Below, one piece after another: positions 45,891 to 54,939 of a DNA stretch of 64,000 bases (position 1 is the stretch's first letter; every line of letters begins with the position of its first letter). Source of the stretch: Planctomycetaceae bacterium (GTDB lineage: Bacteria > Planctomycetota > Planctomycetia > Pirellulales > Pirellulaceae); NCBI GenBank assembly GCA_002709045.1, contig PAPJ01000011.1:62001-126000 (forward strand), given 5' to 3'. Position numbers and translations under genes: made by a program. The notes below the pieces were generated by a model, which was given only the letters and a program-made list of their open reading frames with translations, made no database searches and was not told the DNA's origin.

Positions 45891-48800
45891 TTAGTAGACA
45901 TAGCAGAATTCATTTAGGCAAAGCATAAGCTGAATCAGGTCAGCGGTTGCTTGAATTTTGGCATCCGCAACGCCCGATTCTTCATAGGATACCGCTTGTG
46001 ATGCCAAAAACCTTGCAGCTTTCTGTTTTTCATTTTGGTTAGGACTTCGCGACAGCGAGCGTCGATAGAACAGGTCTATCAACGCTATGTCTTCCATATT
46101 TTCCTGCAGCAGTTCTGCGGCACTATCTTCGCAGCATTGTCGCAAATGCGGATTGTTCAACAGCAGTAATGCCTGTGGAGCCACGGTTGTGGTGGGGCGT
46201 TGTCCCTGACTGACAAGCGGTTCCGGAACATCGAATACCTGTAACATCGGCACGAGCTTACTTCGCTTGACGGTAAAATAGATGCTTCGCCGCCTCATTG
46301 ATTCATCAAGAGTACCTTTACCGAACATCGTTTCGTCCAATTGTCCGGTGGCCTGCAGGATTGAATCCCGAATTGCTTCAGCCTCCAGTCTCCGTGGACT
46401 GAACCGCCAGACGTATAAATTATCGGGGTCGGCCTGTGCATTTTCTTGATGGTATGCCGACGACTGTTGATATGTATAGCTTGATAAAATTAGTGAGTGG
46501 ATGTGTTTCAGGCTCCAGTCATTTGCGATTAGTTCCAACGCTAACCAGTCCAGCAGGCCGGGGTGGGTAGGGGGCTGACCCTGAATACCAAAGTCATTTG
46601 TGGAACTTACGATTCCACGCCCGAAGTGATGGTGCCATAATCGATTGACGATGACTCTAGCCAGCAGGTGACCAGCACCTGCTTGAGTATCGACCATCCA
46701 GTTTGCTAATGCTGTGCGGCGAAAAGAGGTGGTCACATCGTCCGGAGGAGTTTGTTGCCATTTTTCAATTGAATCTTCGGCAGGCATCAGAACCTGCAGG
46801 AATCCCTGGGATGCTTTCCCCATTTTCTGGTTAACATCACCTCGCTTGAGAAAATAAAAGTCTTCAAAGAAGTCCTTGCCCTGCGAGTGGTGACGAATAG
46901 GTTTGACACCTTCGCTGACAATCATCACGGTCTCCCCCTGCGGTTTGGGGACATTCTCCATATGTTCAGCGGCCTGAGCAGTCAGTTCTTTCCATTTATT
47001 ATCCGTAGTTCGGTACCACTTCACGGCCTGTTTGATTTCTTCTTCGGTTCTGCTAGCGGCGGGCTTCTGTAGAATTCCACTGACTTCTTCTGAGATCGTA
47101 TTGGAAAGCAGAGGCAGTGTAGGATCCTCAGAAACGGAGATTCGGAAGCGTCCTATGATGTGCTTCGTATTGCCTTTAAAGGAAATGGTGATACGCAATC
47201 GATGTCCGGAAGGGTCCTCCATCGGTTCGGCCAGCGTCAGAATGGCAGCGTGATCTTTACCGAATTGAGGGTCGACTGCCCAACCCGTGTCCGGTTTGCC
47301 ATCAATCACGGTTCGCACGTGCAGTCCACCATCATTTTGATTAAAGGTGGATCGTGCTTCGGTGAATTTAACTTCTTTCAGATTGTTCGCCGTCTTTAGA
47401 GGCGCAGCACCGATTGAAATACCCGTTAGCTGGAAGTTACCGTTGGATGCCAGACCCGGCCCGCCGGCTTTGAGAGCAGGGTCTGCAAATGCTTCAAGTC
47501 GCAATGCTTTTACGCTTGGAAGATGGGTATGGAATTCAAAGGTGAATGCATCCTGATTGGCCACTGACCAGGGTTCAATCTTAAATGAGTCATCGGCCTG
47601 GCGATTAATTACGGAACTTGCTTCTGCCTGCACATCGAAGAATTTCATTGTGTACCATTCAGGAAGTTTCTTTTCCGGGTTTGCTTCGTCCCAGATAATG
47701 AACGCATTACGTAACGTCGTGTTCTCATATTGAGCAATTGCATCGAGATATGGTTGATGTTGTTTTTCAAACTCAGCCTGTTTTTGATCGTACTCCGACT
47801 TATTGAGTAAGATTTCCTGATTTGACCTGATCGCGGTTGTAAATGTGGAAGTGAAGCGGTGGTAATCAGCCGTAGGAATCGGATCGAACTTGTGATCATG
47901 GCATCGTGCACAGCCAATGGTCATCGCCAGCATCGCTGTACCGGTGGTGGCAGCCATATCATCTAAAGCGTCATAACGTGAGGGTTCGACTTCGTTGGCT
48001 GTAATTTGTGTTGGGAAAACACCTGCTCCCAAAAATCCGGTAGCCATCATGGCCAGCGGATTTTTGGGAGCGATCTCATCACCGGCAAGTTGCCAACGCG
48101 TAAAATCCGTATATGGCAGATCCTGATTCAGAGCTTTAATAACGAAGTCACGATAGTGAAATGCGAATGGGCGGTCGTAGTCATGTTCAAAGCCATGGCT
48201 TTCGGCAAATCGAGCTACATCGAGCCAGTGTCTGGCCCAACGCTCGCCATAGTGGCGACTTTCCAGTACATATTTAATAGTGGCTTCCAGCATTTCATCT
48301 TTGGGTAGCGACATCAGTGCCTGCAATTGATTTGCCGTTGGTGGCATACCCAGAGTATCCAGAAAGATTCGGCGGATGAGTGTTGGTATCTTGGCTTTAC
48401 TTGCAAATTGCAGTTTTTGACGATCCATCGCGCCGGCAATATAGTGATCAATCGGGTTTTGCGCAGCCGGGTGCAGGTCAGAACGAATTGTTACCGCGCG
48501 TAAAGGCTGGAAGGCCCAGTAGTCTTTTTGAGACTGGTTAATTCGTCGTCTGGTCCAGGCGTCTTCAGCTTCCTCGGTATCGATTAATGGGCGGTCATAG
48601 GCTGCGCCTAAGTCAGCCCATTCAAGTATTGATGTGATTAAAGCCTCACTCAGTTTGCCGCTGTTTTGCGGCATGACAGGCTCGACGCGGTGATGGAGCA
48701 TGTCGGCAAGGTAACTTTCATGTGCCTTACCGATTTCAACCGTTTCACCACTGATCCCGCCCCGAAGAAAAGACTCCCGTGTTGTCAGATTAAAATCACC

Positions 48801-48998
48801 CTCGGTTTCATCACCGCCGTGGCACTTTAAACAATGTGCAGTGAGGGCATGTCTGACGGTCGATTTGAACAGCTTTTGACTTTTTGCCATGCGAGCTGCA
48901 TGAGCAGGGTCAACCGGCTTTTGTTCGGCTTCCTGTTGACCAAAGGAAATATTTGGCAACAGTAGAACCAGAAAACAAATGACAAAACGATTTTTCAT
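45891..48998 (-). CDS. PSD1-family protein: cytochrome domain, DUF1549, beta-sandwich insert, DUF1553 (pair IV)
   Basis: 1035 residues from the ATG at 48998 (a GTG at 49013 is also open); the signal peptide is MKNRFVICFLVLLLPNISFG. The cytochrome domain begins AHCLKCHGGDETEGDFNL; DUF1549 carries GCARCHDHKFDPIPTADYH. In place of LamG, a beta-rich domain sits in the middle third (FEFHTHLPSVKALRLEAF; GGLHVRTVIDGKPDTGW), resembling a discoidin-like carbohydrate-binding fold by pattern. DUF1553 fills the last third (LLARVIVNRLWHHHFGRG). It precedes its DUF1501 partner. Confidence 0.9.
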   Translation of the reverse strand: MKNRFVICFLVLLLPNISFGQQEAEQKPVDPAHAARMAKSQKLFKSTVRHALTAHCLKCHGGDETEGDFNLTTRESFLRGGISGETVEIGKAHESYLADMLHHRVEPVMPQNSGKLSEALITSILEWADLGAAYDRPLIDTEEAEDAWTRRRINQSQKDYWAFQPLRAVTIRSDLHPAAQNPIDHYIAGAMDRQKLQFASKAKIPTLIRRIFLDTLGMPPTANQLQALMSLPKDEMLEATIKYVLESRHYGERWARHWLDVARFAESHGFEHDYDRPFAFHYRDFVIKALNQDLPYTDFTRWQLAGDEIAPKNPLAMMATGFLGAGVFPTQITANEVEPSRYDALDDMAATTGTAMLAMTIGCARCHDHKFDPIPTADYHRFTSTFTTAIRSNQEILLNKSEYDQKQAEFEKQHQPYLDAIAQYENTTLRNAFIIWDEANPEKKLPEWYTMKFFDVQAEASSVINRQADDSFKIEPWSVANQDAFTFEFHTHLPSVKALRLEAFADPALKAGGPGLASNGNFQLTGISIGAAPLKTANNLKEVKFTEARSTFNQNDGGLHVRTVIDGKPDTGWAVDPQFGKDHAAILTLAEPMEDPSGHRLRITISFKGNTKHIIGRFRISVSEDPTLPLLSNTISEEVSGILQKPAASRTEEEIKQAVKWYRTTDNKWKELTAQAAEHMENVPKPQGETVMIVSEGVKPIRHHSQGKDFFEDFYFLKRGDVNQKMGKASQGFLQVLMPAEDSIEKWQQTPPDDVTTSFRRTALANWMVDTQAGAGHLLARVIVNRLWHHHFGRGIVSSTNDFGIQGQPPTHPGLLDWLALELIANDWSLKHIHSLILSSYTYQQSSAYHQENAQADPDNLYVWRFSPRRLEAEAIRDSILQATGQLDETMFGKGTLDESMRRRSIYFTVKRSKLVPMLQVFDVPEPLVSQGQRPTTTVAPQALLLLNNPHLRQCCEDSAAELLQENMEDIALIDLFYRRSLSRSPNQNEKQKAARFLASQAVSYEESGVADAKIQATADLIQLMLCLNEFCYVY

Positions 48999-49056
48999 AA
49001 CTAACTTGGACACTCAACCTGAATCAAAAAGCAACGGCGAAAAAGCTGAGTAGCGA

Positions 49057-50109
49057 TTACTTGCGTTTCCGCTTGACCGCTGGAAGTTGATAACCAGTTG
49101 TATTTAGCCGGATACGATAGAGATCAGCACCGGCAGTAATATACAAAAGATTTGCATCTTTTCCTCTGCCAAAACCAACATTAGTGGGTGTCGGAGTTTC
49201 AATAAATCCTAATTCTTTTCCTGCGGGTGAGTAGAACGCGATACCGGGACGCTTTTCGGATCGTTCTGCTACCACCAGATTACCGGCTGAATCAACAATA
49301 AGACCGTCCGGACCATCTTCAGGAGAATAGTCGACCAGAGTCTCGCGGTAAGTTGCGTTTCCATCTTTATCAAGATCGTAGGCCATTAGAGCCATATGAC
49401 CTTTCCGCAGTGGTGCTGCTATTGCCACAGGACCTTTTGCATCTTCAGCAGTACCGAGTCGTTCAAAGCCCGTAGCACCGTTAGCGTTACTGACGACATA
49501 TAAAGTCTTCTGATCCGGTGAAACACAAACTCCGTTAGGTTTTCCGGCATCAGAGATAATTCGTGTAATGCTACCATCAGGATCGACACGATATACACCC
49601 ATGACTGGTTGGTCGATGGTTTCGTGCCCCAGATAGCGAGGATCACTGAAATAGAGACGTCCCTTAAGATCGATCGTAACATCATTAGGAGAATTGAGTT
49701 TACGCCCTTCGAACATGCCGGCCACAATATAGCTGAGACCTGTTTTCATATCAGTTCTTGTGACACGGCGCCCGCCATAGTCTGCGCCTTCACATACGAT
49801 CATGTCACCCTGAGCATCGAATTTGATTCCGTTAGACATACCACTTGGTGAACGAAAAATGGAAGTTTTGCCTGTTGTTGGATCAAATCGCCAGATGTGA
49901 CCCGCGTGAATCTGTCCATTTTCCAGAGTGGACTGATGCGAAAACGTAATGTCACTGAAATAGACTTGCCCATCCGGAGCAACAGCGACTCCTTCAGTTA
50001 GCATAATGCCGGTAAAAAGTTTTTCGAGTTCGGCATTTTTGGGAACAATTGAATCCTGAGCCGATGCTATGACGGCAAAGGAAAAAAGGACGAGGACGCT
50101 AAATTTCAT
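49057..50109 (-). CDS. Exported SMP-30/gluconolactonase-family propeller
   Basis: 350 residues from the ATG at 50109, chosen over the upstream TTG/ATT region because GTGGAG lies ten bases before it and a signal peptide (KFSVLVLFSFAVIASAQ) starts there. Six-bladed propeller with the expected metal ligands: Glu in LTEGVAVAPDG, Asn in LNSPNDVTID and Asp in GPDGLIVDSAGN, plus Asn in GKPNGVCVSPD. Family members hydrolyse sugar lactones. It lies 59 bases upstream of the pair IV PSD1 gene on the same strand and may be the first gene of that operon. It is divergent from the long operon. Confidence 0.9.
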   Translation of the reverse strand: MKFSVLVLFSFAVIASAQDSIVPKNAELEKLFTGIMLTEGVAVAPDGQVYFSDITFSHQSTLENGQIHAGHIWRFDPTTGKTSIFRSPSGMSNGIKFDAQGDMIVCEGADYGGRRVTRTDMKTGLSYIVAGMFEGRKLNSPNDVTIDLKGRLYFSDPRYLGHETIDQPVMGVYRVDPDGSITRIISDAGKPNGVCVSPDQKTLYVVSNANGATGFERLGTAEDAKGPVAIAAPLRKGHMALMAYDLDKDGNATYRETLVDYSPEDGPDGLIVDSAGNLVVAERSEKRPGIAFYSPAGKELGFIETPTPTNVGFGRGKDANLLYITAGADLYRIRLNTTGYQLPAVKRKRK

Positions 50110-50281
50110 GGGATAGTTCTCCACAATTTTTTGTTGATTAATCACTTATTTGATTTTAATCGATTTCAATATCATATTCTTGCTTGGAATTCATCGTTTA
50201 AGAAGATGCAAAAGGATTGTTTCTTACTTTAGAATAGAGGATGTCGTTGCCGTTATTTCTTATTTCAAGTTTGCCAAAAAT

Positions 50282-53200
50282 ATGTGGAAATATTCTTTTA
50301 GTCTGATCTTAATCTTCACGGTTTGTCTGCAGGTCTCAGCTAAATCAAAGTTGGATTACGACCGTGATATACGGCCCATCCTGAGTGAGACCTGTTTTGC
50401 CTGTCATGGGCCGGATGAAAATACCAGACAGGCAGAGTTTCGTCTGGATATTGCTAACGATCATTTCATCACATTATTGTCACCCGGTAACCCCGCTGGC
50501 AGTGAACTGGTGCAAAGGCTCCTGACAGAAGATCAAGAGCTAAAAATGCCTCCGGTTGACTCGAAAAAACAACTGACCACCGCGCAGATCAATCTCATCA
50601 GGCAATGGATTCATGAAGGGGCAAAGATTGAAGGTCACTGGGCCTGGAGTTCACCAGTGAAGCCCGAATTTCCACGAATTCAAAACAAACGCTGGGCGAA
50701 AAATGCAATCGACTACTTCATCAAAGATCAGTTAGATGAACAAAAAATGAAGCCGGCGTCGGAAGCGAATAAACTTACGCTGATTCGTCGGGTCTCACTG
50801 GATGTGCGAGGATTACCTCCATCGCTTGAAGAAATGAAGGCGTTTCTAACCGATGATTCAGCCGACGCTTATGAAACAATGGTTGATCGTATGCTTTCAT
50901 CAAAGAACTATGGCGAAAGAATGGCTCAGGATTGGTTGGATCTCTCGCGTTATGGCGATACGAATGGTTACCATGCTGACAGTCATCGGGATATGTGGTT
51001 GTATCGCGATTATGTGATTAACGCATTCAATAACAATAAGCCGTACGATAGGTTCATTATTGAAAATGTGGCAGGTGATTTATTAGCAGAAGCAGATCAG
51101 GAAACACAGATCGCTTCAGGATTTAACCGTAACGTGACCTTCAATGAGGAAGGCGGCGCAGATCCCGATGAATTCTATGTGGCATATGCTGTGGATCGGG
51201 CCAATACAACAGGTCAGGTATTTCTAGGGCTGACGGTTGGTTGTGCGCAGTGCCATGATCATAAATATGATCCGATTAGTCAGAAGGAGTATTACCAGTT
51301 ATACGCCTTCTTTAACAGTGTACAGGATGAGATTGGAGCTGGTGGTGCATCCGGATATCACAACAAGCCTCTACCTCCGTTACTCTCTGTGGAAACTGAT
51401 GACTATAAGAATCAGCTGGAAAGTCTAAATAAGCAAACGGCGGATCTGAGTATACAGCTCGCTCAGCTGACTACCAAATTAAAGCAGGATCAGGCTTTAC
51501 TGGAACAATCCTATGCTGTCTGGGTGAAGGGATTTCAAGGAGGTAAAGCTGGCGTCGATTCATTCTCGGAAGATTTACAGTTGTGGTTAGCTGCTGACGA
51601 CATCAATGGTGATGGTGTCGCTGATGCTAAACAGGATTTTTCCCCGGCCGGCGAGATTACCGTCTGGAAAGATCGTTCGCAGCACGGTCGCGATGCGAAA
51701 TCAACCGGAAGTCCCATGTTTGCTGCGACAGCAGTCAACGGTGCTCCAGCTGTCCATTTGAATGGTACTACGGACTATTTGAGGACTGACAACGGAGGCG
51801 AAAATCTTCATGATGATTACACCATTATCAGCGTGATTTCTTATGACAACCTAAGCGCAAATCAAATGCCCATTATGTGGGGTGCTGAATCACAAGGTAA
51901 ACGCCGGGCAATGTGGAAACTCGCTGATAAGCAGTTCCTTAGTTTTAACGGCTATGGAGCTGATGTTGTCGGCACAAAACCGATCGAATTGAATAAACCA
52001 CATATTGGAGTGATTTCTCAGCAGCAAAAAAATATTCGTATCTATATGAATGGCGAAGCTGGTGGAGAAGGAACTCCCGGGATTATCTCTATCCACGATT
52101 TAGATCCGAACCCGATTACGATCGGAGCCAATAATGCTGGTAACGAAAAGACATATGGATATTTTGCCGAAGTCATGATTTTTAATCGGGTTCTCACCGA
52201 TACCGAACGTACCCGCGTTACCCGTTACCTTTCCGGAAAATATCAGATCGATTCGGTCAACGTAGCTTATCCGGAGGATCTTCTGGCGATCAGCCAAAAG
52301 AAACGTCAGCAGTGGTCAGAAGAGGAAGCAGAGAAAGTCTTTATCTTCTACTTGGAGAATGAATACCTTGTCGGAAATCCTGACGTTAGAAAATTGAAAA
52401 GTGAATTGTCTGAACTTGAAGGCAGGGCTAATGCTCTCAAGAATGCATTACCAACCACGATGGTTATGGTGCAAAAACCTGAGTCCAATCCGGCCTATAT
52501 ACTCATGCGAGGTGACTTCCAGTCGCCTGGAGAACAGGTGCAGCCCGATGTGCCCTCGATCTTCCCAAGAATGTCCGCTGCCCAACCACGCAATCGTCTG
52601 GGACTCGCTCACTGGCTAACCGATCCCGAGCATCCATTGGTTTCACGGGTGGTTGTAAATCGATTATGGAAACAGCTCTTTGGTACAGGAATCGTAAAAA
52701 CTCTTGGTGATCTTGGAACTCAGGGTGAACGCCCGAGTCATCCGGCTTTACTGGATTGGCTGGCGGTTGAATTTATTGATTCGGGATGGAACGTGAAGTA
52801 CCTGCAAAAACTGATGCTGATGTCAGCGACTTATCAGCAGGATTCACAGTACACCGGGCTATACGATGAAATGGATCCGGATAATCGACTGCTATCACGA
52901 GCTTCCCGGTTCCGATTGTCGGCTGAAGAAATTCGGGATAACGCCCTTGCAATCAGCGGGTTGCTGACTGAAAAAATTGGTGGCCCAAGCGTCAGACCGT
53001 ATCAACCAATGGATTATTATTCTGACAAGATTGGTCGGGGTTGGGATCAAAGCCGGGGAGTAGATTTGTATCGTCGGGGGATTTATACGTACTGGCAACG
53101 TACGACAGTCTATCCGGCATTTCAGATTTTTGATGCACCCAGTCGCGAGTTCTGCACCGTGAACCGTCCGCGAACCAATACACCGTTGCAGGCTCTCGTA

Positions 53201-53527
53201 TTAATGAATGACCCAACCTATGTCGAAGCTGCGCGGGTCTTTTCTCAACGGATTATCGCGGAAGGCGGGGATTCCACGGAGTCTCGTTTTATCTTTGCGT
53301 TCCAAACGGCAGTGGCGAGAACACCGGATGCTCAGGAAATGGAAGTCTTGCATCGGCTGTATCAACAGCAGTATGAGATTTACAGACAAGACCAAGCGGC
53401 AGCGATGAAGATTATTTCTGTTGGCGAGTCCCCCGTTCCGGAAGGATTAGATCAAACAGAGCATGCAGTTTGGACAGCTCTGGCCAGTATTATCCTGAAT
53501 CTAGATGAAACGGTAACAAGGGAGTAA
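50282..53527 (+). CDS. PSD1-family protein: cytochrome domain, DUF1549, LamG insert, DUF1553 (pair V)
   Basis: 1081 residues from the ATG at 50282, where the signal peptide MWKYSFSLILIFTVCLQVSA starts; the open frame reaches back another 44 codons without features. Haem motif one is C38-F-A-C41-H42. DUF1549 runs about 125-345 with CAQCHDHKYDPISQKEYY near residue 321. LamG is inserted at about 440-680 (DLQLWLAADDINGDG; EVMIFNRVLTDTERT), preceded by a coiled-coil-like stretch. DUF1553 is at about 775-1060. It is the first gene of an unbroken + strand run reaching the window end. Confidence 0.9.
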   Translation: MWKYSFSLILIFTVCLQVSAKSKLDYDRDIRPILSETCFACHGPDENTRQAEFRLDIANDHFITLLSPGNPAGSELVQRLLTEDQELKMPPVDSKKQLTTAQINLIRQWIHEGAKIEGHWAWSSPVKPEFPRIQNKRWAKNAIDYFIKDQLDEQKMKPASEANKLTLIRRVSLDVRGLPPSLEEMKAFLTDDSADAYETMVDRMLSSKNYGERMAQDWLDLSRYGDTNGYHADSHRDMWLYRDYVINAFNNNKPYDRFIIENVAGDLLAEADQETQIASGFNRNVTFNEEGGADPDEFYVAYAVDRANTTGQVFLGLTVGCAQCHDHKYDPISQKEYYQLYAFFNSVQDEIGAGGASGYHNKPLPPLLSVETDDYKNQLESLNKQTADLSIQLAQLTTKLKQDQALLEQSYAVWVKGFQGGKAGVDSFSEDLQLWLAADDINGDGVADAKQDFSPAGEITVWKDRSQHGRDAKSTGSPMFAATAVNGAPAVHLNGTTDYLRTDNGGENLHDDYTIISVISYDNLSANQMPIMWGAESQGKRRAMWKLADKQFLSFNGYGADVVGTKPIELNKPHIGVISQQQKNIRIYMNGEAGGEGTPGIISIHDLDPNPITIGANNAGNEKTYGYFAEVMIFNRVLTDTERTRVTRYLSGKYQIDSVNVAYPEDLLAISQKKRQQWSEEEAEKVFIFYLENEYLVGNPDVRKLKSELSELEGRANALKNALPTTMVMVQKPESNPAYILMRGDFQSPGEQVQPDVPSIFPRMSAAQPRNRLGLAHWLTDPEHPLVSRVVVNRLWKQLFGTGIVKTLGDLGTQGERPSHPALLDWLAVEFIDSGWNVKYLQKLMLMSATYQQDSQYTGLYDEMDPDNRLLSRASRFRLSAEEIRDNALAISGLLTEKIGGPSVRPYQPMDYYSDKIGRGWDQSRGVDLYRRGIYTYWQRTTVYPAFQIFDAPSREFCTVNRPRTNTPLQALVLMNDPTYVEAARVFSQRIIAEGGDSTESRFIFAFQTAVARTPDAQEMEVLHRLYQQQYEIYRQDQAAAMKIISVGESPVPEGLDQTEHAVWTALASIILNLDETVTRE

Positions 53528-53532
53528 ACGCG

Positions 53533-54939
53533 ATGCACCACGTGACTCGAAGAAATTTCCTGAATAGAACATCCATGGGATTGGGGGCTCTGGCGACCGC
53601 CTCTATTTCACAGGATGGTGATTTGTTTGCCGGTACTCGAAAAGTGAAGCCTGAGATGGGAATTCATCACCCAGCAAGGGCCAGGCGTGTGATTTATCTG
53701 CACATGTCCGGTGGACCTTCTCATCTCGATACCTTCGATAATAAGCCGCAAATGCAAAAACACCATGGTGAACCGTTGCCGCCGTCGGTGATTGGAAAAC
53801 AGCGTTTGACAACAATGACTCGTGAGCAGGCGAAGTTGCTTGTGGCCGCCACCCAACAGGAGTGGGGACATTTTGGTGAAAGCGGTATGGAAATGAATAC
53901 TGCATTCAAAGAAATCTCGACGATCGCTGATGAAATATGTCTTATCAAGAGTGTGCATTCGACGCCGATTAACCATGACCCGGCCGTGACTTTCCTGCAG
54001 ACCGGTAGCCCGTTATCGGGACGACCATGTCTCGGTTCATGGCTTAGTTATGGACTGGGCAGTGAGAATAAAGATCTGCCGGAATTTGTGGTCTTACTAT
54101 CCAATGGAGGCCAGCCAGTGCCATCGCGTTACTGGCACAACGGATTCCTGCCGAGTCGACATCAAGGTGTTCAGTTCCAGTCAAAAGGTGACCCCGTTTT
54201 GTATCTTTCGAATCCGGAAGGTATTGATGATAGTAATCGAAAAAATCTGGTTACAGGTATTAATGCATTAAATGAACTGAAGCAAAAGCAGATTGGAGAT
54301 CCGGAAATTGAAGCACGGATTAATGCTTACGAGTTGGCGTATCGTATGCAGTCTTCCGTACCTGAACTGATGGACATCAGTCGTGAATCTAAAGAAACTC
54401 TGGAAGCTTACGGGGCTAGTCCCGGGAACGCGAGCTTTGCCAATAATTGTCTCCTGGCACGTCGACTGGCGGAAGCCGGTGTTCGATTTATTCAGCTTTA
54501 TGACCGCGGCTGGGATCATCACTCAGATGTGACGTCGAATATTAAGAATAAAATTGGTCAGGTGGATAAGTCATGTGCCGCTTTGATTAAAGATCTGAAG
54601 CAACGAGGTTTGCTGGAAGATACACTGGTCATCTGGGGTGGAGAGTTTGGCCGTACAAGTTATGGTCAGGACCGGGGTAATTCCTATGGCAGAGACCATC
54701 ATCCAAACTGCTTTAGCCTCTGGATGGCAGGTGGTGGAATTCAGGGAGGTGTGACGATTGGGGAGACTGACGATTTCGGATACAACGTCGCCAAAGATAA
54801 AGTGGAAGTGCATGATCTGCACGCCACGATGCTCCACCTGCTTGGGATTGATCATGAACGTCTTATTTATAAATTTAAAGGACGCGATTTCCGTCTAACG
54901 GATGTAGCCGGTAATGTCGTGCAAGCTGCTCTTGCTTGA
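53533..54939 (+). CDS. DUF1501 protein (pair V)
   Basis: 468 residues; Tat-like TRRNFLNRTSMGLG. Landmarks: LHMSGGPSHLDTFDNKP, NHDPAVTFLQTG, GWDHHSDVTS, WGGEFGRTSYG, GRDHHPNCFSLWMAGGG. It starts five bases after the PSD1 stop, and its own last 26 bases overlap the start of the next PSD1 gene, showing coupling between pairs V and VI. Confidence 0.9.
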   Translation: MHHVTRRNFLNRTSMGLGALATASISQDGDLFAGTRKVKPEMGIHHPARARRVIYLHMSGGPSHLDTFDNKPQMQKHHGEPLPPSVIGKQRLTTMTREQAKLLVAATQQEWGHFGESGMEMNTAFKEISTIADEICLIKSVHSTPINHDPAVTFLQTGSPLSGRPCLGSWLSYGLGSENKDLPEFVVLLSNGGQPVPSRYWHNGFLPSRHQGVQFQSKGDPVLYLSNPEGIDDSNRKNLVTGINALNELKQKQIGDPEIEARINAYELAYRMQSSVPELMDISRESKETLEAYGASPGNASFANNCLLARRLAEAGVRFIQLYDRGWDHHSDVTSNIKNKIGQVDKSCAALIKDLKQRGLLEDTLVIWGGEFGRTSYGQDRGNSYGRDHHPNCFSLWMAGGGIQGGVTIGETDDFGYNVAKDKVEVHDLHATMLHLLGIDHERLIYKFKGRDFRLTDVAGNVVQAALA

